Shown one piece after another: positions 24,981-36,805 of a stretch of DNA of 64,000 nt (position 1 is its first letter; each line of letters begins with the position of its first letter). The position numbers were made by a program, and so were the translations under genes. The notes under the pieces are model-generated. The model did no database searches and was not told the origin of the DNA. It saw nothing but the letters and a program-made list of their open reading frames with translations. The stretch comes from Sinonovacula constricta (Eukaryota > Mollusca > Bivalvia > Cardiida > Solecurtidae), in the NCBI GenBank assembly GCA_007844125.1, contig CM017557.1, positions 61,451,411-61,515,410 of the forward strand, given 5' to 3'.

Positions 24981-25556
24981 GAACCATTTTCGCCATGCAT
25001 TTCTTTCAGATAAAATGGGTCAGACATTGGCATTATAGGTATGCCCATAAATTTAAAAATAGATTTCCTGTCAATTTGTCCCATAAACATATATAAGCTA
25101 TTTGGCTAATTCCTGTTCATTATGTATAATTTTGGACCATTCTGCTGCTATCCTGCTGCTTCCCGTACAGAAATGATCGGAAATGGTGTCTTTTTGTCTA
25201 TGACCATTTTGATAAGACCGACCTGGATCATGCTGTGTTATTGCATGCCACTTAGAAAACACTTATGCATAAGCTTGCCATTTTTTTTTTTCTTATGGAT
25301 TATGAAGTTACACTTTATCTTTATGCAGTCATTTTTTTTCTTCCAGTAACCCCTCTATGAAAGATTATGTAGCTGTTTTCATCTCTTAGACTTGAAGTTT
25401 TGCTTTCAGCTTGGCATTTTAAAACCTTTCTTTGGTTGGGTATAGTGAACTATAAAAAAGCAATGAAAATAAATGCCTGGTTGTAAATACAGTTAAGCAA
25501 TACTAGAAGTAAAAAACATAGGAAATAAATATAGTGTAAAAAGAAATTGAACTTAC

Positions 25557-25616
25557 CAGCTCTATTTGATTGGTCTATCATTGGTTGCTACAATTCTTCG
25601 ACGAGCATTTATAAAC
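25557..25616 (-). CDS. Meis: MEIS/homothorax-type homeobox protein, homeodomain-end exon with 1-base frameshift
   Basis: The acceptor GCTTTCAG and donor GTAAGT bound a 60-base exon on the minus strand. It begins with one base completing Trp, then TTT ATA AAT GCT CGT CGA AGA ATT GTA (FINARRRIV), the recognition helix end of a TALE homeodomain. After that the expected QPMIDQSNRA is present but shifted by one base: an extra C at 25588 (G on the coding strand) lies between GTA and CAA. Read literally the frame becomes ATNDRPIK then TAG. Removing that base restores a 59-base exon whose end phase fits the next exon exactly. The exon is therefore either a misassembled or miscalled true exon, a frameshifted allele, or a genuine lesion. 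Identity as MEIS is very strong because this segment is nearly invariant across animals. Confidence 0.9.
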
Positions 25617-25794
25617 CTGAAAGCCGAAAAAAGGGAATATTTTTGGTAATATTACAGTTTAGCATTTAATTGATCTATACCAGCAAAGTTATTTTCTAAC
25701 AGACATGTTTCAGAAATTTGAAACAGAAACAGTTACAACTGAATGTTATGTATCCCATTGATAACAATTTTTAGACGAGCCATGGCTGTGAGTT

Positions 25795-25905
25795 GCCGAT
25801 GTAAACTTCATCTGATTCCACTGGACCTTCAGCATGAGGGCTCAAGTCCTGGCTGAGGTGATAATTTCATGTGGGAATGTCTTCCAGATTACAAGGATGA
25901 GGATC
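25795..25905 (+). mobile_element. SINE-like fragment (family A), plus strand
   Basis: GGGCTCAAGTCCTGGCTGAGG (B-box region) is followed by TTTCATGTGGGAATGTCTTC, aligning with the body of the copy at 37767-38012. It ends about 180 bases upstream of the homeodomain-end exon's acceptor. The 3' part is lost. Confidence 0.65.
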
Positions 25906-25984
25906 TACCAATTTTTCTGGTGTCTCTCACCAACAAGAATGGATAGTCTTCGTTATAAGGACTATGATTCTGTGATGACAATTT

Positions 25985-26037
25985 CCCCCTCACCCCCCCA
26001 CCCCCCCCCTCCACACCCTGCAAAAAACATGGGGGGG
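25985..26037. repeat. C-rich i-motif/G-quadruplex sequence with nearby G7
   Basis: C-runs of 5, 7 and 9 at 25985-26009 give a G-rich run on the coding strand of the gene, and a G7 at 26031-26037 could pair with them as a hairpin. It lies in the intron, roughly 370 bases before the homeodomain-end exon. Confidence 0.65.
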
Positions 26038-26661
26038 TTATTGTCATCAGAAAAGCAAGAATTGTGGTCAAAAAGAGATATTGTGCTGCCTTCACTTTTA
26101 TCTTATGCTTTTTAAAACACACACACATGCACAAAGCTGACAATTATTGTCTTTGCCGTAGTTGTTAAGGGCTGTATGATTGCATGAGGAGGAGAGCTAA
26201 TTATGTAATTACTGTGTAATTATACTAGTGTACTTGGCTTATTCTCTACACAGTCCTGGCTCTAATAATACAAGTTAAAGCAACTATTGCATTGCAATGA
26301 CTTTTAATGAAAGCAACATTTTTTCTTATGAATGCCGTCTGGAAGAAGGTCTGTCTGTTACACCTTTTTCATCATGCCCGCACATAGTGAGCTCCACGAG
26401 CATGCTCACTAAAGTGTTTCCTGGTTGATAGGACTATTACGGCACATTAAAAAGAATACCGCACATAGTCTTGCAGTATGGCATATAGTGTTTCTACATT
26501 AAATATTGCTTAACCATGTTTTTCTTAAAATTACATGTAATGAAATGTAATGTGAAGTCATTAATCATACACGTCAGCAGCCTAATTGAGGTATGAGGAA
26601 CATGTGTGATTGCTTTTTTGGTCTTTGTTTGTTTGAAGCGAATCCTATCTTTGTCAGGTTG

Positions 26662-26869
26662 AAAGTTGGGGAAAGGGGCCGGGGTTAGCGGGGAGTTGCA
26701 GGGATCAGTGGGGAAGGTACAGGAGTCAGTGGGGAAGGTGCAGAGGTCAGGGGGGAAGAGACAGGAGTCATAAGGTAGAAGGTGCAGTGGTCAGAGGGGA
26801 AGGTTCAGGGGGAAGGTGCAGGGATCAGTGAGGAAGGTGCAGGGGTCAGGGGGAAGGTGCAGGTATCAA
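26662..26869 (+). repeat. G-rich ~21-bp minisatellite
   Basis: About nine units of the form GGGGTCAGTGGGGAAGGTGCA (20-23 bases, one truncated to 13) run in tandem from roughly 26681, with a degenerate lead-in. The plus strand is strongly G-rich. Local open frames are Gly/Gln/Val repeats and are not considered genes. Confidence 0.9.
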
Positions 26870-28939
26870 TCTTCCTGTCAAACTGTATCTTCCAAACAAA
26901 AAATCGCAATTGTTTAAATGTACATTTTTGTTACTTCATTCTATTACATTTTTTTATATTTGGAAAAAAATATTAGTCATTTTATTTAGTATTTTTATTT
27001 GATCAATTTTTAGTAAGCTTATGTTCAATTAAAATAACAATTTTAAAATACTACAGGATGTTTATGTACACGAATTTGTAACTCCATTTTGTTTTGTTTT
27101 CAGTTTTTAAATTTCCTTAATGATAAGAGAGTAATTATGTCTTAACTATAAGATACAGTTTTAAGCACTGCCTTTAATTGTAAGAAAACACTTCACAGAC
27201 ACCACATATTTTAGTGCATTTAACAGGTTTTAATGAGGGGATGAGAAGAAAAGATGTTGCATATTTACATTTAATTAAGCCAGCATTTTCTCTCCGAGCA
27301 GTTGAAATAACTTGAAACTGTGTTTTACGTTTTAAGTGATAGAGATTGCAGGTTCGGTTTCTTTGTAAGAGGTTTTGGTTAACTTCTAATGATAAACTCT
27401 CCTGTTTATGTAGCCTGCTTGTCATTTATTATTCATTAGTATTTCAGATAGGCTGTTAATAAACTAAATACCCCTTGGTAAACTTCATATTTAAACCCAC
27501 TCTTCTACCCGATATTTGCCATTAAATATATGTTATGAAGACAGGTTGTTGTTATGATGCTAAGAAATTTTTGTTGAGGGAGTGGAGGGATTCTGTCTTT
27601 ATAGATAGTTTCCATGTGATGTCATAGGCACTGATAAGACAGTTTAAGGCAGCCATCTTTGAATGCAGACTGATGCTAATGCAGGCCAAAATCTAGAAAT
27701 ATGTGCTGTATTAAACTCACCACTGAGTTTTTGTTTTTCAGACTTTTGAACTGAATTTTATATCAAATTTAACAGATTTTATGAAGTATTATATCAGTAA
27801 ATATCAGAACTATATTTTGATATTTTAAAAGTTAAAAAAAATACAACCAAAAAAGATACGCTGTTCATTTTGTTTAAGGATGAGCCGATAATTTTATTTA
27901 TTTATGTTAATTAAGGCTTTATACATCTATCAATTTTAAAAATATTGCATTCTAAAAATATGAATTTTAAGAGTTTTCCAATGGTGTATAGCTTTTAATT
28001 TTTGAACCACAAATGAAGAAATTACAAGAAAATAAAACTTACACTTCTATACAATTCATCTGAAAATCCCCTGAAGTTGCCATCAAAGATGGCTGCCAAG
28101 ATTAGGGATTTTCACTGATGTGTATAACTACATGTCACTAATTGATATTCGGCTATTTTCTATTTGCTTTTCCATGGTCTTTTGCTTTAAATGCAAAACT
28201 GATTTGAAAGGAAAGTCATAATAGCCTGGAAGTGTTTTTTTCTTATTTTATTATTAATTAAAAGTCTGGCAGTTCTTCTCAATATGTTCAATGTTTTATG
28301 TTTATGTTTACAAATTATAAGAAGAAACATCCTTAAACTGTAAAAATACATGATAAAATTTATTATTTCACGATGGTTACATACTAATTGATAGTTTTGA
28401 CACAACATAATGACTTAAAGGTTAAAGATTGTACGCATGTGGAGAAAATGATTTCCTTTCTCTAACAGGTGGATAGAAATATTGACACTAGAGTAATAAT
28501 AAACTGAAGCCCATAATTCCTCAAATACACGTAGAACAAATATTTTTTCATTTCGTTGAGATGTTGATATCTTTTTTTGACACAAGGGTTACACGAGGGC
28601 ATACACTTTTTTTTTAAACCAATCAACAACTGACATAGAATATTCACAGAAACAACACTCTTTGTGTCAGAGTATATCAGCTTTGGTCAAGCATTAAATC
28701 CCTTGATTCTCAATTAAACATTACATTGTGGGTAATTATTGAAATTGACTTGTAAAGAATGAGAACCAGGTGTATAAGTTTTGTGGAGAAAATCAAGAAG
28801 CCAGGAAAAATTCTCTTTAAGTCTGAAAAATAAATGTAAGGGTAGTGATCATGTTAAAAGCTGGGCTGGGCATATAATAGGGAACAATATGTCCTGTTAG
28901 CTCTTTTATCTGAATGGCCTAAAATTGAATCAGCCATAT

Positions 28940-29030
28940 GCAGATAGCGTAGATCCTGGCTCAGAAACCACCCACCCTTGAAATCATTGCCCAGGATTTG
29001 CACTATTTGCATCCTGATCTCTAGAAATAC
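28940..29030 (+). repeat. Dispersed repeat family B copy
   Basis: GCGTAGATCCTGGCTCAG is followed by CCAGGATTTGCACTATTTGC and CTGATCTCTAG, the same order as at 33580-33652 and 38762-38840. It is unidentified and non-coding. Confidence 0.6.
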
Positions 29031-29196
29031 AGCTTGCTACCTTAGCATTTTTGTGGTAGCATATTATTAAGAATCCAGATGGTTGATCAACAAATCTAGT
29101 GGGTTAAGGGTGTTAGAAATTCATACTAAAACCCCAGGTTTGCTGTTAGTAGACTATTCTCCTCCCAGCCTGCAAGGCACAAAATGTCTAGACACT

Positions 29197-29280
29197 ATGG
29201 TGTAGATGCAGATCAGTCAATCATCACTGGGAGCTGTCTAATCAGGACCTTACACTATGTACAGTTTTGTCTTTATTAGT
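29197..29280 (+). repeat. Dispersed repeat family B copy
   Basis: TGTAGATGCAGATCAGTCAA leads into GAGCTGTCTAATCAGGACCT and TACACTATGTACAG. It sits about 250 bases from the preceding copy in the same orientation. Confidence 0.55.
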
Positions 29281-32257
29281 GGATCTTGTAATATAACAGC
29301 AAGAATTCATGAGCAAAGTTTAGAACTGGTTATTAAAAATTTAGCATTGTAATCAGTCAGTATGGTATACTGCATAGGATTGGGTATCGAGGCTACTTCC
29401 TGCCCATTGCGGCTGTGTACCCAGGCACTTCCTGCCCATCATGGCCTGGGACATGGTCTACATTGCGAAGAAACAGAGGAGTGGGATACAGCGAATAAAA
29501 GGGTAATCAGAGAATCCAAGCCTCAATATAAACCTCATGTTTGGGTTAAGCAGCACTATAAATGTTATTTTGGTGTTTTCAAGCAGATAGTATCTCAGAG
29601 TGGTCCACAGACCAAATTACCTTCACTGTCGGCTTGTCGGGGTATCAAAGATAGGTCCGAAGATAATTTATCATGGAGAGCTAGACGAAAAACTGGGAGT
29701 CCCAATGAAATTCCTTTTTTTTTATTATCACCCCTCTCATAAATCCAGGTCAAAAAGTGGTTTCATTTTCTGCCATGGATTTGGAATCTGATGGTATACA
29801 CTGGTAAGACAAGTCTTCCACTGATATTTCTTACAAAGTTTTCACAGATTATTGAGGCCAATCTTAGCTGGCATTTCTATTTTTGTGGGTATTTTATGAT
29901 AAGATTCCGGGTATCTGCCATGCACAAATGAAACAAAACAGCCACATTTCCCCCTGGAAATGTCACTGCTATCTACTGCCGTGGAAGATGTTTGCTCTAG
30001 ATACAGAATCGGGAGTTATTTTTTTCACACGTAGCTATTTGCCATTTCTGATTAAAATTTTAACATTCATTTTGTATCTAGGAATTCATGTCAGGTCCAT
30101 ATCTCATTGGATTGATTTCTTTGCTGATTTCAAATAATGGAAAACATTGGTTGATGGCAAACTGCTGTCGTTTTGAGACTGTGTGTGCTGCGCTATCTTT
30201 GGCCAGGGGAGATAATATAAGTGTAAACTTAATGCAGCATGTTTTTGTCAATGTTTCCTGTGTAAGACAAAACTCTTTGGGTAAAATATGTTAATGTAGC
30301 TGAAATTTTATTACATGTTGATTAAAAATTCTATAAACTTGAAATTAATAATAATTTACCATTATTTTTTTTTATTTTTCACATTTACAGAACATTTTGT
30401 AATGAAAGTAAAGCGTTTAAACTCCAATGTGAACATTTATTTTGTAACAAAAACTTTCACAATGTCATTGTTAAATATCATTTTATAATAAAAAGATTTT
30501 TTTCTTGGAAAACTCTTGTGTAGAGAAAAAAACAACAGAAAGCAAGAACCTCTGTCTATATCACTATATCACTGTTCAAGCTCTATGAACTGGAAGAGAC
30601 CAAACCATCTATAATCTGTAGACAAGCCCTTGCTCCATTTGATTCGTTTTATGCAGTTTTCGTTCATTGTGTTCTAACTGTCACATTTTCGAATAGAATG
30701 ATTAATCGTCATTCTGCAGTAATCTTGTTGCCTGTTTGAGGCCTGCGGATCTTGCCAGTGATATCATGCTGTAAGATATTACGGTGATTTTGTCCATCAG
30801 CCTTATCTTCCCCCTGACTAGACTCGGACGAAGCCTAAAATTGGATTCTCCGATCTAGACAAAGATTCCTCCCTCCTACATTCTTACTGTACAACCAGTC
30901 TTTGAGTATGACTGTGAAAATATATCATGTTAACAAAACACTTATAATGTTCATTTTTTCTTTATGATTGTACTTTTCGTATTTTGTCTTTGAAATATTT
31001 TTGGTGACGTCTGTTTATACTTAGAGGATGTCCCAATTCCTTGAGACTATTCTATGCAAAAATATATACAGAAATATACCCATTTTTAAATTATTATTTT
31101 TTTTTTTTTTTTCTCTCTTCCTTGTGGGGAAGGGTCCACCAGTTCCCTTGCATGCAAAACCCTGTTAGCTGTATGCGAATACATCCTTTACTCCATTTAA
31201 GTTACTTTCTGTTTTTTTTTCTATTTATTTCTTGAAGGTAGGATTGGAATTTATAAATAAGCCATTTAACACCCCTAGTACCAAATTTTGAGTAAATCTG
31301 CAAAAATATCTTACAGTACAGTGAAACGCCTTTTCTCTTTAATTGTTATTTTTCAGACTTTCTTCTTTTCAATTTATTTTTTGTTTAGGATCGGTGTTAA
31401 GTTGGAAAAAACTGATCATCTTACACCATTTTATCACAATTCAAGTACAATTTAAAAAAATGTCTTATTTTGAATCTGCCAAAACGCCCTATTCTCTATC
31501 ATTGTTAGTTTTATTATTTTTTTACTTTTCCATTTTGTATGTGGACTGGGTTGTAAAAACTGGAAAAAAGCAATTATTTTAAGTTGATTGTTTTCTGATG
31601 ATGGTCTGCCAAGATAGTATACACATACCACCGAATGAAGAGAAATCTTGAAATCTCAATCACTCTTGTTGGAATAGATGTATGAAATAAAAAAAATTCT
31701 TAAGAAAAAGAAAATCACCAGTTGAAACAAAGTAATTTATAATACAGCTTTCGCAATAAAAGATGATTTTTCTTTTTCTTTTTTGTTTTGTTTGTATCGG
31801 AACTATAATTTTAATATTTATCAAAAGAAAACCGAAACACTAAAAAAAGGGTCATAGGATTTTCTTTCGGCTCGCAGACTTAAAACATTTGTCCGCTAAC
31901 CTGGAATCAAATTTGCGATCCCAGTAATGATGTGAAGGCCATTAATCATAGTTTGACAGCTCAGAACAAAAGACTCGCACTGCCATTATTGGCAAAACCC
32001 TACATAAGGGAGGAATTCGGAAGGTCTAGATGCTGAAGAAATTAATGTTGCTTAAAATTGAACGAAAAGCTGAATAGCAGATAGGGAGAGTTTTGAGATG
32101 AAATCTGTTCTTGGTTACAATCATCATCAACATTCTTCCATGCTTCCTGAAGCAAAATATCAATATTCTTTTAATCATTTCAAAAAGTAGTATTTCTAAT
32201 TAGTTGAGTATGCTATATGTGTGATTGGGTCGTTTGTCAAGATATTTCCTTATTATC

Positions 32258-32410
32258 ATCATCATCAACACCATCCTCAGTAGCAGCAGCAGAAGCAGCA
32301 ATAGCAGCAATACCCTTACAACTATAATCATTATAATCATTATTTTCATCATTACTACCATCATCATTGTTATGTCATCATAGCAGAGTGATCATCATCA
32401 TAAATATCAC
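32258..32410. repeat. Mixed triplet tract: (ATC)n, (AGC)n and ATT/ATC
   Basis: A (CAT)n run is followed by AGCAGCAGCAGAAGCAGCAAT-like triplets (about 32280-32310) and then further ATC/ATT triplets. It is simple sequence within the large intron. Confidence 0.85.
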
Positions 32411-33579
32411 CACTATTGTTGTCATAATAAAACTCACAGACCATACTATTGGTCATAATATTTTTTTTTAAAGAAAGCTGACTTAAGAGTTATAAACATT
32501 ATAGAGAAAAAGACATATTTTTGTGACTTAGTCCATTTTTATTGCAAACAATTAAATTCATTTTTGTTATGATTTTCCAGAAAAATGCAAAAAAATGGCT
32601 TACATGCAAGTAAAATTTTGTATTTTTAAAGATTGCTTTGAAAATTTTTGTTAATAATATTTGTCCTTATAACACCAGCTTAGCGATATATATCCATTAA
32701 GACTCTAAGTAAATTCTCTTTCTCTCTCTCTCTCTTAAGCTAAAGAAATTACCTTAATTTAGGAATCTTTTCATAGATAAAACAAATTTTCTTGTAAAGC
32801 CTTGTAATCTAAAAAGTTTCTTGTAAATTTCTTAGTTTGAGAAAGTAATTAAAATTTGCTATGAATTCAACCCCTGGTCATCTGAAAAAAATTCTTGCTA
32901 TTATTGGTAACCGAAAATCACAGGTCCATTTACCTAGTTAGATTCACTGATACATCTCAAAAAAGATAACAATTTTTCTCCCTTGTGGGTCTTTGACTCT
33001 TGGCTCGGAGGGGAAGTGAAGCCAATAGTGGTACAATAAATCAGTGACTCTTTACTGCTTTAAATGCTTGGCACATACATTGTATCTGTTGTTGGCTTCA
33101 GCAAGTATATTCTCACATGATACATATGTTGAACAGAGGTAAAAACCTATTCCTAATCACCTGAACAGCTGCCAATGCCGAGACAAGCAGCTTAGGATCA
33201 TCTACCCGAAGCAGCCATCATTATCATCATCATTATCATCATTTCTGCATTTTCTGCCCATTTCTATAATTATCTCCCCTTATGATTACTCTCCCCTCTC
33301 CTTAAGCTATTGTGGAAAGGTACATGTATAAGCAATTATATATGTGCCATGTTTCCCTGACCGCATATGCTCATTATAATCATTTAAGTAAGTGGTTTGG
33401 ACATAAAATATACTACTGATATATCGTTTAACTGTATAACTAAAACATCTCTATGTTTCTTTTTTTTCCACAACTACATTCCTGCAATACAAACTGCAGC
33501 ATACCAACACTAGTGTTCAATACCATAACATATAGCCGGCAATTCCTGTATTTATAAGGTTTTAGAAAATAGTGTAATT

Positions 33580-33652
33580 CAAGATCAGCGAGATTCGTAC
33601 AGAACGCTATCAAATCAGGACCTGCACAATTTGCGGCTGAGTCTCTAGCCAT
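33580..33652 (+). repeat. Dispersed repeat family B copy
   Basis: GCTATCAAATCAGGACCTGC and ACAATTTGCGGCTGAGTCTC match the core of the family (CTGATCAGGATCTGCACTATT). The short minus-strand open frames crossing it are not supported as coding. Confidence 0.6.
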
Positions 33653-33811
33653 ACAATTTGTTTATTTTTGCATGTAGTTGTAAGCCAAAAAATTATATCA
33701 GGATATATGTATTTACCCATGCAGCAGGCTTTTAAATGTAAGGACTGCCAGCTGACTGTCATGCTACTGCATAAGTGTTTAAGGTCATCCTGACCAATAA
33801 TATCCAACCAA

Positions 33812-34468
33812 CAGGTCTTCCTTGACCAATTTTACCCCCAAAATTGCCATATGTTCTTCTTTGCCAGTATTAGCCCCAAAATTGCCATAGGACCTTCTTT
33901 GGCCAATGTTAGCCCCAAAATTGCCATAGGACCTTCTTTGGCCAATGTTAGTCCTAAAATTGCCATAGGACCTTTTTGGCCAATATTAGCCCCAAAATTG
34001 CCATAGGACCTTCTTTGGCCAATGTTAGTCCTAAAATTGCCATAGGACCTTCTTTGGCCAATATTAGCCCCAAAATTGCCATAGGACCTTCTTTGGCCAA
34101 TATTAGCCCCAAAATTGCCATAGGACCTTCTTTGGCCAATATTAGTCGCAAAATTGCCATAGGATCTTCTTTGGTCAACATTAGCCCCAAAATTGCCATA
34201 GGGTCATCCTTGGTCAATATTAGCCCCAAAATTGCCATAGGATCTTTTTTGGCCAACATTAGCCCCAAAATTGCCATAGGATCTTCTTTGGCCAACATTA
34301 GCCCCAAAATTGCCATAGGGTCATCCTTGGTCAATATTAGCCCCAAAATTGCCATAGGATCTTCTTTGGCCAACATTAGCCCCAAAATTGCCATAGGATC
34401 TTCTTTGGTCAACATTAGCCCCAAAATTGCCACATGGTCTTCCTTGGTCAATATTAGCCCAAATCTCT
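33812..34468. repeat. 39-bp minisatellite, about 16-17 units
   Basis: The unit reads roughly TTAGCCCCAAAATTGCCATA then GGACCTTCTTTGGCCAATG, exactly 39 bases and repeated with point variants. Units at the left edge are more diverged. Two unit types (GGACCTTC and GGATCTTC / GGGTCATCC) form left and right blocks. Since 39 is divisible by three, both strands are open for 165-190 codons (plus: ANISPKIAIGSSL; minus: KEDPMAILGLMLA). There is no splice, promoter or homology support for a protein. Confidence 0.93.
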
Positions 34469-35857
34469 CTACTTGGTGCTATCAGAAAAGGATCTACCCT
34501 GTTTGCTGCATAGTCTCTATTAATAGGTATTTTAACAATTACATATAATATGTATAGTATATAAGCAAAAATGTAAGAATTTAGATGGAGTTTTAACATA
34601 ACTTTGGTTAAATATGTAATCATACAGTGAAAATTTCATAAACAACTACATGTATTTACAACAGAACAGACAATTTCAAATTTGTTAAAAACAAATGTCT
34701 TTACAAACATTCTAAGAAATCCATCAGTCACAGACTATTACTCAGAATGATTTGTTTCACTTTTGATTCACACTAATTGTTTAACATAATGTTGATACAT
34801 GTGTGTTTATGTGGGTATATCCTTCCCTGTCATTCCCTCTGTCATATCAGTCTCCTCAACAGGCCATTATATGACCTACAGGGCCACAGAGCCTCATTGT
34901 ATAATTGTTTTATGGCAAATGTGTCCTCACCTTGCCTTGAGGGATTTCAAGCAAGAAGAAACTTTGAAATTTACCTGAGTTTTCAAACAAAGCACAAACT
35001 TACTAACAATACATTTATTTGTTTGTTTGTGAGATAGCATATTTTTTTCCACTTTCTCTTTGACTAGTGGAAACATTTTCTGCGTCATCTTGCTTCATTT
35101 AAATGTTGATTTATTTGCAAAATTGCATTTAAAATATTCATAACCTATGGACGGTGGCGACCATTATTCCATCTAGCCATTAACAAGTAAAACATTAATT
35201 TGTGTTCGATAAAAACAGATATTATTTCAAATGGGAACTTTGGCTCTCAATGTGTATTGAGCATTCAATTCATGTCCGTTGACAATGGAAATATTCTACT
35301 ATAATCATGGAACGATGGGTTTTCTTTTCTCTCAAGGTTCATATTACTCTAATTTCTTGGGAATATGATCGTATTTACACAAATATTTATTAGCTAGTGT
35401 CCCGAAGGATTTTAAACTATGAATGTCATGTCTGCGCTAACAATAACGTCGTGAAATGGATGGTTGTGAATATTTTAATTGCCATGTGGATTGTAGTGTG
35501 TCACAGTCATTGATTTTGTTAATGAGAAAACATCATGTCCATATCTATAGCATATGTATGGTCATTGTAGTTGGCATCCTTTAATAGCTGTGCTCGATAT
35601 GTTGGTAAGGGACCTTCTTGTTAGTTATGTGTATGCCAACGAATAAGTTTATTTGTATGCCAAAGAATAAGTTTATGTTGAACTGCTGAAATTGTATTAA
35701 AAAAACAACAAAGTTTCTGACACTTATTGTTGTACATATAAAAATGTTGATTTCTGTTGATGTTATTGCTAGACATAACGATGGAAATAACTTTACTCCA
35801 AATAATGCTTTTGAATGATACAACGACAGCAACAACTACTACTGACAAAACAAAACA

Positions 35858-36160
35858 CCGACCGCAATAGCTGAGGGGATAAGAGCGTCGGCTTGCAGAT
35901 CGGGAGGTCGTGGGTTCAAACCATGGCTGGGTCAAACCAAAGACTTTAAAGTTTAAATTCCCTCCTAATGCTCGTGGTTAAGGGGACAGAATTACACCTG
36001 ACTTGTCAGTGTCAGTACAATGGGCCAGCCAGGTTCAGTCCCTGGGCACCTCATAAGTGCCCCTGTGCTATAATGATAGAAGTGTCGCTGCACAGTCTCT
36101 GCGAAAATGCTTGCAAATCCCAATCCAAAACCAAAACAAATCTTTACAATAATTTATTAA
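35858..36160 (+). mobile_element. tRNA-derived SINE (family C), near full length
   Basis: The 5' part is strongly tRNA-like: AATAGCTGAGGGGATAAGAG (A box) and, after about 40 bases, GTGGGTTCAAACC (perfect B-box type). The anticodon-arm region does not form a proper stem and the acceptor ends do not pair, so it is not a functional tRNA gene. A roughly 200-base non-tRNA body follows, ending in CCAATCCAAAACCAAAACAA, an A-rich tail. Its body differs from family A. Confidence 0.8.
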
Positions 36161-36544
36161 CTAACATATAAAAAAACGGTGCTTTTGTAACCATCCACAC
36201 TTTCTTCACCTAGTACCTGTAGAGGCAAGACCTGGCTTGTCATGCCCCGTCAGAACCAATTAAGCCCAGTAAAGCCAGTTGGGCTTATTGGTTGAGATTT
36301 ATACAATCATCTAGAATGACAGAGGCAGCATCAGGTGCCAAAAGCTGTAGTAGAATTCAGACTCACTTTCCATCAACCATTGAGTACTTGACTTTATCAA
36401 CCTCTGAAGATATCAAACCTGAAGTCACTCTCTTGTAATAGGTAAGTATTCCAAGACCCTAACATGTGACAGCTGAGGGGATGGTAGGAATTGGCGGTTT
36501 TCATTAGATTTTGTGGAGATTTTGGACAGACAAAGATAGTGGAG

Positions 36545-36805
36545 AATGAAATTAGATTGTCATTGGTGCTAGGGGTGGTGTTGATGGTGGTAGTAGACAT
36601 TGTCATGATTGTTGGTAGGGGTGGCTGAAATGGTGATGGTTGATAATGATAGTGTGATGGTTCATCTAGTGGTAGTTTTGTTGTGACAGTTGATGTGGTT
36701 GTTGTTATTGTGTTGCTTATTATGGTGGTTGAGACTATGGTAGAATTTTTGTTTGTACTGGTAGGGTGGTGGTAATGTTAGTTGTAGTAAGGGTGGTATA
36801 AGATA
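36545..36805. repeat. Degenerate G/T-rich triplet tract
   Basis: Repeated GGT, GTT, GAT and TGG triplets over about 260 bases make the plus strand nearly free of C. It looks like a decayed (GAT)n/(GGT)n microsatellite. No gene is supported. Confidence 0.65.

Larger units (their letters stand above)
20380..25556 (-). other. Intron between homeodomain-end exon and linker exon
   Basis: The intron starts at the donor GTAAGT beside 25557 and ends at the acceptor TTTCAG beside 20379. It contains a 177-bp tandem duplication, a MITE-like copy, a SINE copy, family-B repeat pieces and a cluster of TGACAG sites near 24.8-25.0 kb. No further exon is needed, because codon phase joins correctly (G + CT). 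Confidence 0.85.

Noticed and set aside
25570..25616. Alternative acceptor ATTGTAG just before CAACC that would skip the extra base
   Set aside because: Using it would delete FINARRRIV from the homeodomain, and joining to the upstream phase would give an immediate stop, so it does not rescue the frame.
26525..26550. Minus-strand ...HYM-stop, resembling the alternative vertebrate MEIS ending GQWHYM
   Set aside because: The Gln-Trp is missing, and the site lies upstream of the homeodomain-end exon in transcription order, so it cannot be an alternative terminal exon.
29362..29742. 126-codon frame with Cys/His residues
   Set aside because: The residues follow no zinc-finger spacing. The frame contains a small direct repeat (ACTTCCTGCCCAT twice) and has no homology I recognise.
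33976..34548. 190-codon plus-strand and 165-codon minus-strand frames of 13-residue repeats
   Set aside because: They are a by-product of the 39-bp minisatellite (39 divisible by 3). There is no splice context, initiation context or known family.
35858..35935. Possible tRNA gene
   Set aside because: A and B boxes are good, but the acceptor and anticodon stems do not pair and a long non-tRNA body follows, so it is a SINE head.
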